From Coniferiporia sulphurascens (taxonomy: Eukaryota; Basidiomycota; Agaricomycetes; Hymenochaetales; Hymenochaetaceae), in NCBI GenBank assembly GCA_002794785.1, contig NBBA01000012.1:1426001-1490000 (forward strand): DNA of 64,000 bases. The letters run 5' to 3'. A model generated the notes under the pieces. That model had not been told where the DNA came from and made no database searches. It was given only the letters and a program-made list of their open reading frames with translations. The stretch's first letter is position 1, and every line of letters starts with the position of its first letter. Positions 1-13,500 of this stretch are shown in pieces. Position numbers and translations under genes: made by a program.

Positions 1-3000
1 TACTTATTGAAATTCAACAGCTTCTTCTCTGGAGCCAACGGGGAGGCCCGGTGTGACGGATTGCCTTCGCGACAGAATGTAAGATCTGTCAAATATAAGC
101 CTGTAATTAAACGTTTATCAGATGGAGCAGAATTAAAGATACTCGGAGCGCCTACCGAGGAAAGGGACTGCAGGGGGAGCCGTGTTTCGGAGCCGCAGCC
201 GATACTCGTGGTAGTTCCGTGCATGGTCAGCTAGTCTCCTCAGTGCCTCGAGTTGAACTTTACTCTTTTGAGCAAGACCCTGAAGGTAACGCGTGAGGAA
301 TGTCTTTCAAGTGATGGTGAAGTAGCGTGCTTACCGCCCACGTTTGGTGCAAGCGGGAGATAGTTGACGAATCCAGAGCAGCAAGGATCGATCGAGGCGT
401 ACTGAAGTTGTTTAATGTCGTACAGCGCTTAAGAATGTGTCAGCAAATGAATCATATAAAGTACGTGATGGACCTACATCAGCGACCTTAATAAAGAATT
501 TTACAAGGACAATGCGCCGCTTTACGTCTTGTTCCCCTAGAATTGACTCCGACACCCAACCGGTAATTGCTGTGCTCAAAGCACTAACTGCCTTTACATT
601 TACCGCCGGGGACGCTCCAGGCATACCTATCTCGAGCATTTCTTCAGCAGAGATAGCACAATACAAAGAGCACTCTAAAAGAGTCATCTGACGCGCCAGT
701 TCCAGCGCATCGAAATCTGTGACTGCAATCAACACAAAACTACCCGCTCGCAACGCACCGAGTAGCGTCTTCGTCATTGCAACTCTTGGTATCTCTGAAG
801 GAGGCGCTCCAACGAGCGACGGATTAACTGGCATTACTGTGTCGCGTAATCGATCGCCAAGCCGCTGCCGCTCGGAAACGGGGCTGTTCGGCTGTGAAGC
901 AGGAGTTGATTGGCGGGTGTTGATTAAGTCCTCAAGCCGTTGTGCGTGCACGGCGAAGACTTCTACCATTGGACCGCGAATGAGAGCATTCAGCACGGGG
1001 AGTGCCTCATCATCAGCCCCTGCGCGCCAGTATGCTTCAAGCCAAAGCCTCAAAAAATTTAACACCCGCAAACGGACAGGTACAAGTTTTCTTTGTTGCC
1101 AAAGCACTACATCAGACTCAGACAAGCCGTTTGGCTGTACTAAGTTGAACCGCGCTGCCAGTGCTCCTGCAAGGTCAGTGGGGGAGGCAAAAAGACGGAA
1201 AGTGTGGAAGAAAACGGCGGAGAATGCGGCATCCACAATTTGATCATGCGGGGTCATCTTCTCTACTAAAGCCTCGAACGTTGCCCCGACCAGATGTCCC
1301 TCGGAGTTGTAAGCGACATCTTGCGCGGCATAGTCGTGCGAGAGCGCCCAAGCAAGGGGGATACCATCTTCCGAGTTTGTCTGAGGTAATAATGGTAAAT
1401 CGCCATTGATTATCTTATTTTCCAAGTTATTGTGCCGCTGACTACCTTCCCAAGTCGTCGCATCGTCGATGGGATACGCGTCCTTTAGGGCTTGAGACGT
1501 AGGTGAAGGGTGATCTTCTTCTTCCTCCTCCTCCTCCTCCTCCTCTTCAATGAGGGTACTAGGAAGATTCGAGGCAGAAACAGCATACGAAGGACGGTCA
1601 TTCTCGGACATGAAACCCGATGGCATTTCAGCGCTGTCATCATCATCTGATTGGTCCTCCATGGGTATATGCGACTCATCCGATGTGCGTAATTTGACTT
1701 GGACAGTAACATCTTCGTTATGGAACTCATAGTCGGCTGTCGTCGTTGCGTATCCCATTTGAACCTGTTCGTGCAGTTCATCCAAAGTCTCAGGCAGGAC
1801 GGTTGCGCCGCTCGCTGCCGAAGCACGTCTAATGGCGTGTCCACGACCTCGTTCCACATCATAGTCCTGAGTTCGTCTTTGAAATTTGAGTTCACTTTCG
1901 GGTTCATCGTTCATGACTGCAGGCCTATCTGGTGGTGGTGTGGAATTATCCGACATTGGTGGCAACATAATTATAAACGGCGGGGCATTCAGCGGACGAG
2001 CAAGGCAAGTCTTCACCGCCGATACGCAGTCCGAACCAGCCTTTAGAGCGTCGGTCGCTACCTTCAGCAGATGTCCACGTTCCTCCTCTTCCTCTGGGGG
2101 TGGCGCCCCAGTGCCAGACGCCATATCTCGAACTGCATCCGCAAGAACGCACGCCATTTGATAGAGGTGTTCTTTGGCGTTCTCCAATGTAGCACGCTTC
2201 ATAGAAGGGACCCCGTTCACGCCCATCACCGCGTCGACGATTGTAAGCAGCTTGCATACGATATCAACGATCTGGCGCACAAGTGCGAAGAGGTGGCCCG
2301 TGCTCGATGCATGCGCAGCACGGGAGTGCGCGTGTACATGGCCAATAAATGCAGCGATTGTTGAAAGTAAGCTATCGTGCGTTGCCCGCAGAGTTTGCTG
2401 TACCTGTGCCGCCGAGCATAATCCCTCTGGAAAAGGTGGCGTGGGAGGCGTGCCCGGAGAATCAAGCGATGAAAAGGACGAAAAGCTTGAGGAACTGCTA
2501 AATGACATATGTCGTCCATGATACCGGTGACGCGCCACTCTCCCCAACGCTGTTGGACCCGCGACTGATGCCCGTATACCCTGCGCATTCGGAAGCAGTG
2601 GCGTTGTTGAATCAAAAGATGAACGGTATGATTCATCCACTGGGTAACGCGTCTCCGCCACACTACCCGTCCTGTGCGACGCCGGGATTGGGTAATACAC
2701 CTCGTCATCAGTATTGAAACCATATTGACTTTGGGCAGCATCGGCATCTTCGGTCCTATTTGTCGCTTCATAAATTGTATCCGAGGCCGTTGTATCCGCC
2801 ACGGCAGCGCTGAAGCTGCGTTCAGGCAATTCGACGCCACACTGTACGGCAACAGCAAGAAAACGCCTTACGCGTGCAAATACTTGGCCCGCGAGGCGTA
2901 ACATGTGCTCTTCATCCGGTTCACGGTCATCTTCGTTCTCGTACTCCGATGATGATGCCTTCTTGCTCTGTGTCACGAGCAGAGCGAGCTCCGCAAGCAC

Positions 3001-3840
3001 GCGTTTACGTTCCTGAGCCAGCGCGGGAAAGCGGAGAAGTAGTGGCGCACCACGTGCGAGGCATTCAGTCTGCTGCAGTAGTGCACGAATACATTGTATG
3101 ATGCATGCCACAGCGGGTTGATAATGGCTAATGCGCCGCGCATGTGTCGTATTTTGGAGGAGCTGCAAACCATGCAATAGCGGTATCATCAGTGGAGGTG
3201 TATGACTCGGACTTGCAGGGAATGGTAGATCCCCTCTGCTAGAATCGTGCGATGGTCGGGGCTGCACCACCGGAGGACTCGCCGTGCTGGCGCCTGACAC
3301 AAAGGACGAATCCGATTTAGAGCGACCATGGCCTTTATGAAGGCGAGCGGTAGGCAGTTCGTCGCCCGTTAAAGCGCTGACTTCCGCATTAACGTAGTTG
3401 CTCGGAAACCAACCTCTACGACCATCGATCTCCCCGTCCCACCATCCGCTCGGGTCACGATTGAGTACCCGGATCGTATCGCCCGCACGAAAGGCAAGAC
3501 ACGTTGCGTTTTGTTGTTGAGGTACGAAATCGTGCAAAGCTAGCACGTACTCGTCCGGTGGCTGATCTTCGTCAGAGAAGGAAGTACCCTCCTCACTAGC
3601 GGAAGACGACGTTGAAGGGCACGTCGTTTGGTCAGAGGATGTTGGAAGGTCCAGAGACGAAGACGAAGGATTTCCCGAAGAAGGTGCGGGAGTAACTAGG
3701 GATATAGTAGATGACGTAGACGCTGTGGATAAGCTGCGTGTACGCGGTTCTTGGGTATTCAAATAGGAGTTATTCACTGGCCTGGACGAAGCAGAGTACA
3801 TTGCCCGTGCGATGGACGTGTTGATAGTTGGTGGGCCCAT
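1..3840 (-). CDS. SH3-domain Ras guanine-nucleotide exchange factor (3' end outside window)
   Basis: Predicted Ras GEF of the Cdc25 type, which would load a Ras GTPase with GTP at the membrane. Exons on the minus strand: 3840-478, 427-335, 279-156 and 100-1, with introns 477-428, 334-280 and 155-101; the gene runs off the window at base 1. The start ATG at 3838-3840 opens a 1121-codon first exon. An SH3 domain lies at about residues 97-152 (ALHDF, GWWDGEIDGRRGWFPSNYV). The middle is low complexity with a run of 11 or more Glu encoded at 1526-1561. A RasGEF_N-like segment starts near residue 840, followed by the catalytic RasGEF domain. Conserved RasGEF strings (LNNFST, ILAALDSS, RLHQTW, LGLYLTDLTF) appear only after splicing, which supports the three introns. 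SH3 plus RasGEF matches fungal Cdc25 proteins. The Ras partner cannot be told from the sequence. Confidence 0.93.
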
Positions 3841-5106
3841 TTCGGGAGGGTTATCAAATGTGCAAAAGTATTAACCGCAATGTCGCGAGGCGACGATACC
3901 GGCAGGAAAGAGCGAAGCGCCGCTGTTGAAGCGAAGAGACGAAGAACGAAAAGGGGGAGCTTCTTAAGTATGCTGCACCGAGTAAGAAAAAAAGTAGAAC
4001 CCGAGTAAGATAACTGTGATATCTCGAGAAAGCACAATGTGCGCGAATAGTTGCCAGTTAGCACCGCTCGCGAATACCAAGACGCGGCAGGAGAGCTTTA
4101 CGAACATGAGAGAGCCGAGCTATACGTTAGCGGATACACAGCCCGTGAGAGCAGCAATTGATAACGCACCAGACTAGAGCTCTGCACAACGTGTGGAAAT
4201 CAACCCCGCGCTCGCCGCCAACAGATGGAAGGCCTATTCGCTCAAGGCTTCCGAGGCCAGATCTGACCCCGTCAAGTCGCGTCGCGTCGCGGCAGAGAAC
4301 ACGCCGCAAAAATGCGCTCCGTGACAACCTCCTCACAGTGCGGCCTGCGCCCTAGAGATCAACAGCTACACCTGCGGCAAATGTTGCGCGTCGGACGTTG
4401 GGTCGTACTTGGAAGACGTGCTTGGCGTTGTTGAGGAGACGATGAGCGGCAGCAGCTCGGGGTAGAGTCCGAATTGGGACGAGACGAACTAGACCACATC
4501 CGACTGCTATAAACGGGTTCGATCGTCTTGCCGTTTATGGTATGTCACTCTCAACTCCCGGGCTCAAATAATGCACATTATTCCTTGCGCTTGGACATTA
4601 AGTAAAAAGGGACACGTCTCTGGCCAGACCATTCGCTCCCCCGTGCACCAATCTATGCGGTAGTCTGAGGACCGCCGGTACTCTCGTAGAGGCAAACATC
4701 GGCAATTAGATATCTCCGAATCCTGCTTCCAAACCAATTCAATACCCTAAGTATATGAAAAGCTTCACTCTTGATGCCGATACACAGAGCGAGAGAAGGG
4801 AGTTTAGTGAGAGACGATAAGTTATTGAGACGGACAGAACCCATTGTGGCAGCGGGCTATACTGATGAGCCTGACGAAGCGTAGTCAATATGAAAAATCG
4901 TAGATGAAACAGAACTGAGGTCTGGCAACCACCCCACCGCGGCAGGAAACGGGTTCCAGGAAACGCTGAACAACCCGCAAAGCTACGTTTTAAAATAACA
5001 CTTTTCCGGCTACGTCTGAGATACCCGTCTTCCTACGGAAACATCGATTTACACACGTATCCTACCACCTTACGACATGGTGCCATAGCTGCTCTAACGC
5101 CTAAAT
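3841..5106. other. Intergenic, 5' flank of the RasGEF gene
   Basis: About 1.27 kb between the start of the RasGEF gene and the 3' end of the F-box/WD40 gene, both on the minus strand. It must hold the RasGEF promoter and the F-box gene 3' UTR. No ORF here shows family motifs, and I see no tRNA, repeat or clear TATA box. Confidence 0.6.
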
Positions 5107-6716
5107 TCAATCGACCGCCATAGGCTTCCTGTGAAGGTACTTCGTTACATCGAAATGTATGCCATCCACCGTCCTCAGAGAATCATCAACTCTTCCCCTG
5201 CCTCGAGGCGCGGCAGTCCCGGGCAGAGGCAATGGCGGGTACGTCTCTGCGTGGATCCCCTCACCAAAGTCGCACACAAATGGGCGGCTTTGCGTTGCAC
5301 CAAAGACGCGTGCACTCTCTAGTGCAAGCGCGTACACGGGAGAAGGGTCGTTTCCCGGTGCATATACACTCCACCCGTCGCGCGGTGCGCGCACGTCCCA
5401 AAAGGCGACGACGCTATGCCGTGCCGTGCCGGCGGCAACAGTATGTCCCGTTCCGCCACCCACGGCGACGGCATATATGCTCTCAGTGGCCCACGGGTCA
5501 GAAAATGTGAGAATGGGGGAGAGGACAGAAGTCGACGACGCATGACCGCGAGCAGTATAAGATGAGCTTGGGCGTACGCGCATATCGTAAAGCCGAACGC
5601 GTCCATCAAACCAGCCCGAGACGACGATCTGACCCGGGTGCCCTGGAAATGAAGGTGGTGGTCCAGTGATGCCGTACACGGCGGATGACTCACGCGCAGC
5701 GGATGCTCCTCTGTTCGGAGTACGAATGCTGCTGAGAAAGAAAGATGGGTCCGGGCTCAAACCGGACTCAAAAACAGGGTGGATGGCTAGTGGCGTTGCG
5801 GAGCTCGTACCGATTGCAACGTATGGCGTGCCAACAGCTGAGATGTGCGACGACCAGCTCCGTCCGCTGATGTGTATCTCGGACGTCGTTTCAAAGAGGA
5901 TGTTGCGAAGCACGCCCTTCCCCGAACCCGAAAGAGTAAAAGAGAGGTCATTGGACAGACATAGGCTTTCGATAATATCCCCACTGGTGTAAAGAGTTTC
6001 GAGCTCCGGCAAGGCAGACCTGCTGAGATCCATTTCAGGCAAGAAGACATGCATGACGTATCCATCCGCAAATCCAGCAAGAAGTGTGCGGTCGTCGCCG
6101 CCGTCTGGAACGAACGCGATGCCTGTAATATCATGACGCGCTTGCGGCTCCGCATCGGACCTGCCAACAGAGAACGTTGCCTCGAGGCGGACGACAGGCG
6201 AGTCCATCCTGCTGGGCGCACAAGCAAAGCGGTAGACATTTAAAGTACTGCCCGCCGCGACGACGAGTCGTGTGCGTGATATGGCTAGTGCAGGTAACAG
6301 CTTTCCGCGCCAAGGCGAAGAAAGCGGACGGGCGACGAAATTTCTGCCAACCCAGTTACGTTCAACGATCGCGTTATATCGTAAACGTTCAAAAGGTGTC
6401 CAGAGAGTCTCGACACAAGATAGACTGTACGAAACGCGTTGATTTGCTCGCAAGTACGCCGCCCATCCGAATTTCGTTACCTACGGAATTTAGTCCTGCT
6501 CTATCCTCGACAGACAAACACACTCACTAAGTTGTGAAGATGGTTGCATGTCAGACAGAGTCCGTAGAGCGATCCGAGAGACAAGTATTGAAAAAGGATC
6601 ACAATCACGTCGTCTGGCAAATTTTTGAGAGAATAGATGGAGTTGTCCATTGGGCTCGAAAATTCCTCATCGATGGACATTGTGGGAGGAAACGGAGCTT
6701 CTTTGGGAGAACACAA
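5107..6716 (-). CDS. F-box protein with WD40-like repeats
   Basis: Probable substrate-recognition subunit of an SCF-type ubiquitin ligase. Two exons: 6716-6528 and 6480-5107, with a 47-nt intron 6527-6481. The spliced protein is about 520 residues. Exon 1 carries the F-box (LKNLPDDVIVILFQYLS, then LCLTCNHLHNL), and the conserved stretch continues directly into exon 2 (VTKFGWAAYLRAN), which proves the join. The C-terminal two thirds holds degenerate beta-propeller blades (LLAGFADGYVMHVF, VVSGWFDGRVRLYDMRV, SVVAFWDVRAP). An in-frame ATG at 6680 would give a start 12 residues later. The family is widespread in basidiomycetes and the substrate is unknown. Confidence 0.82.
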
Positions 6717-7589
6717 GGGACCAGTGAAGCATCCTAGACCACTTGGAATCAGGTAATGAGCTGGAGATTTGATGCTGGTTACCTGGAAATTTGATGCTGG
6801 TCAAGACTGGGGCCGAGATGTAGGAATGGAGGCCCGAGAGACATATTAATAACGTCATCATGGCTGACGTACGTAAGTTAAAAAAACGTGGGATTCATTC
6901 CCTGATTTAGATAACAAAACCATATCGGCATCGAATTAAACTCCCAGTGTTGTGCTAGTAGTTTTTCATTTCTAGTGGAGCTCTTTCATTTCTCGCTGTA
7001 ACTTGCGAACTTGTACCTTTCTCTTCGACACTACGCCCGGGTATCGCGATTGTTTGTTTTTTCCGCGCTCCCGAATCCCTGCTCGGCTTTCTTTTTCGGA
7101 ATACTCTCCACTAGGAGCATACACTTGAGGCCACTACTGTGCTGTGGAAGCCTCGGTATCGACGGGGCACACTGACCGGAACTTATTACTGGATCCCCGG
7201 AAGGGTCTCCGGTCCAACAAGTTTTGACACGCGTGCACCCGTCACCTCGCAGCAGCACTGGCCACTGGCGAGGCGACCTGGGGTGATTTGGACTGTTGAA
7301 GTGGAAATTGTTGACCAGATGTCGTACGTAAGCACCGGGGCGAGGTGTTTTTAGCTATGGGGCATCAATGGAATTTGAAAGTACCCACATGCTTTTCTGA
7401 TGCCAGCCCTCGTTCGTTGACCCGCATAGCCGCCTAAAGGTCATATGACGCTCTATGGAGGCGCGAAGATGAGGTCCGTCCTAACTGCGCCAGCCGAACT
7501 TCATAAAATGCGGGCATGCAGCCCGGACGCTCTTAGGTTCCGGACGCTCACCAGGGCGAATTCCCACTGCGCTCTCAAGCCCACCAAGC
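6717..7589. other. Divergent promoter region between F-box gene and trehalase
   Basis: About 870 bases separate the F-box gene (leftward) from the trehalase (rightward), so both promoters should lie here. No ORF in it shows family motifs. I could not fix a TATA box or operator with confidence. Confidence 0.5.
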
Positions 7590-10574
7590 ATGCGTACTTT
7601 TAGGACGCCCTCACTGCCGCTGTTGCGGTTGCACTGGGATCCGGGGTTTCTTGCCTACCTCAGTTGGCCTCGGGTTCAAGCACCGTCTCTTCGGTTGATT
7701 CGGGTACGACTGTACCGTCAATAACGATCTCGACAACAGTCGCGTCGCCAACCGTTCCTCTGACTAACGACCTGCCAAGTCAAGTGGCGTTACCTCCGGT
7801 TCAGGCTTGGTGTCCCAGTGAGATATTCTGTGCGGGTTCGGTAAGTAATATGCCCCATTCTCTCGTTGCTACCGTTTCTATCCCACCTGCTTTCTCTTGC
7901 ACTCAAGGGTCTCCCGTTTTATATTTCCTCGGCCCTTAATGATGTTGATGATATTTGTTTTAGCTTCTCCAAACAGTAAATGTTGCATCCATATACTCCG
8001 ACCCCAAAACATTCGTCGACAAGCCAACCAGTTTCTCTTCCGCGGCTGTCCTTTCGACATTCAACGCCCTCGTCTCTTCCGCGGGGAACTCGACGTCTAA
8101 TATTACTGAGCAGCAAATTGTGGACTTCGTTGATGCCAATTTTGCCGGCGAGGGTCTCGAGTTAGAGGCACTCGCGCTTCCGAATTTCAATGATAATCCT
8201 CCGTTTCTGGCCAAAGTGGCAGACCCGCTGGTGAAAGCGTGGACGCAAACTGTGAATGGGTTTTGGACGCAACTTATTCGTGGTACAAACCAATCGACGC
8301 TGTGCGGGGAGGGCACAAATGGCGGAAGCTGCGAAAGTACACTCATTCCACTTAACCATACATTCGTGGTTCCGGGAGGTCGGTTCCGAGAGCAATGTAA
8401 GCAAATTTTCTCTCCTTCGTATACTACCCTATCACCCGCTCAATGTTACCCTATTTTTCTGCCTTGTAAACCAGACTATTGGGATAGCTATTGGATTATC
8501 CAAGGTCTCATTGAGTCTCAGCTTCTTAATGTCGTCAACGCAACTCTACAGAACTTTATGGACGAAATAGAGAAGTTTGGTTTCATTCCGAATGGCGGAC
8601 GATTGTATTGTTTGTATACCGCGAACTCCTTCATTTGTTTTTCAGTCTAAATTTGATATTTTTAGATCTCAATCGCTCTCAACCCCCTCTTTTTATTCAG
8701 GTAAGCTTGATCTTACTTAACTCAGTCTAGTGTAAATTAAAGTTGCATTAACCTCCTTTCAGATGCTCGCTGACTATGTGAATGCCTCAAATGATACTTC
8801 TATCCTTGCACGTGCCCTTCCTCTCGCTGAGCGTGAGCTGGAGTTTTGGCACACCAACCGCACACTCAACGTCACGAGTCCATTCACCAATAAGACGTAT
8901 CAAGTCTCACGATACGCAGTGAACAATACGGCACCAAGGCCTGAATCCTACTTGACAGGTATGTCGCGTTGTTGTGCTAGTGTGTGACGCAGTCTGATGT
9001 TGATATATTGCAAAGACTACAATACCGTCAATGGCGACGATATTACGACTCCCTTGAACGACACTGAGAAGGCAGATCTTTATGCTGAGCTCGCCTCTGG
9101 TGCCGAGACAGGCTGGGATTACACGTCCCGGTTTTTCAAGGAACCTCTTGCCGGGGGCACGAATAATACGGAACCAGGATTAAGGACACTCAACGTTCGA
9201 AGCACAATTCCGATTTGTCTGAACAGTATCCTCTGTGAGTGTCGATTTTGTTTGGAAACGTTATTCGATCGCGCACCCCAGTACAGTTCTAACGGAGCAT
9301 TTTTCGTGTAGACAAAGCGCATGTCATTCTCTCTCAGCTCTACTCATCGCCGTCTTCCGGCTCTAAAAACACGACTGCACAAGGGCTCGCCGAATCACAC
9401 AATGCTACTGCTGAGAACCTGCGCTCTGCCATTCTTGACCTTTTCTGGGACTCTAGCAAGCTTGCGTTTTATGACTTCAATCTCACCTCCAACACCCGCA
9501 ACTCCATCTTCACCGCGGCGCACTTCTATCCGATGTGGAGTGGGATTTTCCCTGATGAACTGCTGACGAACGAAACTGCCGCATTTGGCGCCTTTTCGTC
9601 CATCAACATGGTAATGAACAAGTTCAACGGGACACTTCCGACGACGTACATCGCGACCGGGCAGCAATGGGATGCACCCAACGCGTGGCCCCCGCATCAG
9701 TTCATAGCGCTCTCGGCGCTCGCGAACTTACCTGTAAACGTCACTACTACACCGGTGCCGAAGCCTCCATCGGGCCAAAGCACATTTGCGCTCATCCCTG
9801 CAGGCCAGCTCGGCATTGAGGAAAATGCACTGCCCGGCCAGCCTATTGCTCACGGCGTGAATGCATCTGTCGGTTCCGATGTGAGTGCACTGGACGGCAC
9901 AGTCTTGAACGGTGGAAACGCAACCGCGAATGAAACATGGGCGGTGACTCTCCAGCGCGAGATGGCAAACAGGTATATAACAAGTGCGCTTTGCAGCTGG
10001 TAAGTTATCTCGCTATCCTGTGCCGGCGCTGCATCATTCCGGCGCTGGGAGAATTACCAATCCCCCTCCCCTTCCGTCTTAAGTTCTAACGCTAACAAGA
10101 TTCCGTTTGGTCTGGGCGCACAGGCTCGCGACGGGCGGTTCTATCCCCGGCGTGCTCAATCGTCTGTCGGATGCGGAGCTGAACGTAACACAAAGTGTCA
10201 ACAATACTGGTAACGTACGTGCGCCCGCACATGTAGGCTTCCGTTCCTTAAACGCTAATTCACTGCACCTCGGCTTTGCAGATGTTCGAGAAGTTTTCGA
10301 TGACGGACGTCGACTCGTCGGGAAGCGGGGGGAGTATACCGTGCAAGCGGGCTTTGGGTGGACGAACGGTGTCGTCTTGTGGATCGCCTCGAAGTACGGG
10401 GATGTCCTTAACGGCCCATCCTGCCCGTCACTTTTGGTCGAGGCCAACATAACGGGGTCTGATGCCAACTCACCCAGCTCGAGCTCTGCGTTCCGTATCC
10501 AACCGCCCGCGTTTACACGCGGCGCAGCACTCGCCGGGCTACTTGTGGGGAGCGCCCTTGCCGCACTCGTGTGA
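7590..10574 (+). CDS. Secreted GH37 alpha,alpha-trehalase, with two apparent frame breaks
   Basis: Hydrolyses trehalose to two glucose, probably at the cell surface. Exons: (7590)-7840, 7964-8396, 8475-8609, 8666-8700, 8763-8958, 9016-9234, 9312-9999, 10124-10214, 10282-10574. Both GH37 signatures are present: PGGRFREQYYWDSYW across the exon 2/3 join, and QWDAPNAWPP in exon 7. Many N-x-S/T sites and a hydrophobic Ala/Leu/Gly C-terminus suggest secretion with a GPI anchor or terminal membrane segment. Two problems remain. At the 5' end, ATG 7590 gives a signal peptide (MRTF, then DALTAAVAVALG) only if one base is added at GG 7603-7604; otherwise an upstream exon is missing. In the last exon the frame shifts at a six-G run, 10327-10332, just before the conserved GGEY-VQAGFGWTNG block. 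The family call is certain; whether the gene is intact is not. Confidence 0.93.
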
Positions 10575-13500
10575 TGAGGACAGGTGGGAAGCCTGATGTA
10601 TTGCCCGCGCACCGCCTAGATCCAGGACGCCGAAGGAGTTGTGTTGTTTGCGAGGATGGGGATGCGTATATGAATCTTTTTTTACTTTACAGGGACCATT
10701 GAGACCTCTTCCATCTGCACTGTCGTCCGTGTATCTCGATGCTGTTTCGGGTGGGACGGCAGTGTGCACAAAATCACAATCATGACGGAGATGAAGGACC
10801 TTTTTTATTGTTCTCTTTGCTTTTTCCCTTTCTGTTGGGAATGATTCAATGTACTCGGTGAGATGCAATTTAGGATCTTAGGATAGTAAAATATATAAAG
10901 CTTATCCCATGCTATATGCGGATCGATTTCATTGCCACACCGGCTTCACAATAGCCGTCGCTGAGCTTCGGAACTGTTTCCTCCGGCGACGCCCACGAGT
11001 TGCGCCCGCACGGCTAGGGCACCTTCGCCGACGTCCAACTCGGGGTGTACGCATTTGTGTGTACGCAAACGTACGGGTGCCTAGTCCGGGAATAGCCCTC
11101 AAGGGCTGTGATTAAACTTTATGCACTCTTAAGCTAGCTCTAAGCTGGCGTCTTCTGCAATCAAAAACTAGCAACATCTCCGGTCGGACTGAGCAGAAGA
11201 AATCTGCCTCGCCGATGCAAACACTAATAACTTGAAAGCACGCTATACACGGACTACGAGAACCGGGAAGACGCAAAAAAATGATGGACGACTTCCTCCT
11301 TTCTCCAGCTTCAGGGGAAGAGGAGACAGGGATTCTCAACTGCAATCACAGAATCGTATCCAATGGGTCCTTCCCTTTGGCACCTCCTCCGCCTCTTACT
11401 CATCACTCATCAATCAGTGGCCGTATTGGGTTGCGTGGTCGATCCGAAGTCCGGATCCCCTTGCACAGGAACAGTCCCCAGATAGAATCACAAGCCTCGA
11501 GAAGGTATTAGGGGAACGAAAAAAGGGAGAACGAGCTGCATCGCGAAGATGGCAGGAAAGATTTTAAAATCAGCGGGTTTGTCGCTGAAAGGGAATGATG
11601 CGAAGTAGTCCACCTGTTTAGGTAAGTCCGGTTAGATTCTTGTTAATGCAGACAAGCAGACAGGGCGCGTTGTCGGACTACGGTGTGCAGAAGTGTGGAA
11701 GCGAGGGGAGGATCCGTGTGCGTCGGTGGAATGTTAGGATTAGAGTACACAACCTATGGTGATTCGGACGCCTTCTCGCCGCGCTTATCTTGTGCGCCTA
11801 ATTCGAGCAATATTAACCCCATGTCTCCGCAGAATGTCATTTGAGGGAAACTCGAATGCAAGCGTGTCACATTGCGTATGCCGAATAGCACCTATCCTCG
11901 CCGCACTCAAGATTGACGCGGAGTTTTCCTTACAGCGATGACGGCGAGGACGAATATCAGAAGAGAATAGCACAGATTAATCAAAGTCGGGTAATCGCGG
12001 CAGCTTCGAAAACTAGGACGCCGATGGTCACAGCAGAACATCATCAGAATCTGTGCACAGAAGGAATATTGATCGGTCAAACTCAACCTAAAGGCGCCCA
12101 AAAGTGCGACCGCGGAGTTGAAACGAAACATCTCGAGCCCAGCATCGTCGTACGTGACGAGTCCCGAATCCTTGGAAGTCGAACACTTCTACTTCGCAAG
12201 TTCTTGGGCAGATTGCCACACCGAATAGGGAGAGTTTCGGTTTCAGGCCAAGTGATACAGACGGGGTTGCCGTATTCCGCTTAACAGTCAACAGTCTTCT
12301 AGTCTCTTCTCTTTCGGCCCCATTGATACTATTTCAGCCTATTTCAGACGGATGTGGCTATTGAGATAAACGCCGTAGGTGCACGCGAGCGTCTTATATG
12401 GCCGGTTCTCGTGATAAATGCGATAGTTACTCCAGGGAGCCTTTTGAGGATCAGTCACGAAAAAGGGAGAAGAGACGGCGAACTGGCTCCAAGGATACTA
12501 GTCCGTGTAGATCAAGCCGAAAGGAGCGGAATAAAGTTATACACGACAAACCCTGGCTCCTTGAAAGAACAGATCCAAATTGATTCGACCCAGATTCAGC
12601 CTAAATGAATACAGACTGCGTTTCGACTCAAAGTCGCGGCCCGATCGATGCAGGTCAACTGATAGACTAGATGCATATAGCTCACGCATGAAGCCAATAG
12701 AGGCGCGTAACTTGAAGTTCCGAACGTCTTCATAGCTGGTGAGAAAGCCAGCGCAAGAAACACGTCTAGACTGTCGAAAATTGCGCTCCGGGAAGTACGT
12801 GCCCGCATAGTGCCCTGTGCTGGAACTTATAATGGCTATATAAAGAGGGGGAAGGAAAGTGAAAGGGGGATGCATGCATCCGTTTGCCACGGAGTAGTGG
12901 GCTTAAAGGGCTTAGGCCCTTTGGATGAGGGTGCGTCCAGACTCCGGAGTGGGTAAGACGATGACCGTGCTTCGTTGATCCTGTGGGTCGCAGATCGCGC
13001 TGGGTTTTTGCCCATTTTGGGGAGTGCCTATGCCGACCTATCAGCACGATTTTATAGAAGAGACGGGTGCTTTGAAAGAGCGGGATGTTGAACACAATGT
13101 TAACGTTAACAAGTTCGGTGAACGTGCGACTCGGAGAGACGAGAAACGAGTAGAAACTTGTCGAGAGGACATGGCCTGTTGTGACAAAGGTCACGGATTG
13201 TCCCAATCCGGCAACTAGTGATAGGTGAAATATATTTGCTTCCGCTTTTGTTTTGGGCTCAGGCTGAGGCTGGCACTCTCTTGATCGCTGGGATTTCGAA
13301 CTGAGACTATCATTCAAGGGTCACCGCGAACAAATTTAACTTATCCGAGCTGTTCTGGATGGCCATTGGAATCTTGAATGTATCACTGCCGAAGAGGCTT
13401 CGTGATGCACTTACACGTCATCTGGGGTTCCGACGCTCGCACTCAACCATCGCCGCGCTGAACCCCCTTTTGACCAACGTCAAAGATGTATCGGTGGGAG

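Noticed and set aside
1485..1907. 140-codon minus-strand frame inside the RasGEF gene
   Set aside because: It overlaps the low-complexity Glu-run part of the real gene in another frame; its Arg/Lys run is the shadow of the Glu run.
12900..12925. Small inverted repeat AAAGGGC-GCCCTTT
   Set aside because: Only 7-bp arms in non-coding sequence, expected by chance at this scale.
12766..13317. 183-codon open frame on the minus strand
   Set aside because: No motif, no codon bias, no promoter or splice context; length alone is not enough in G/C-balanced DNA.
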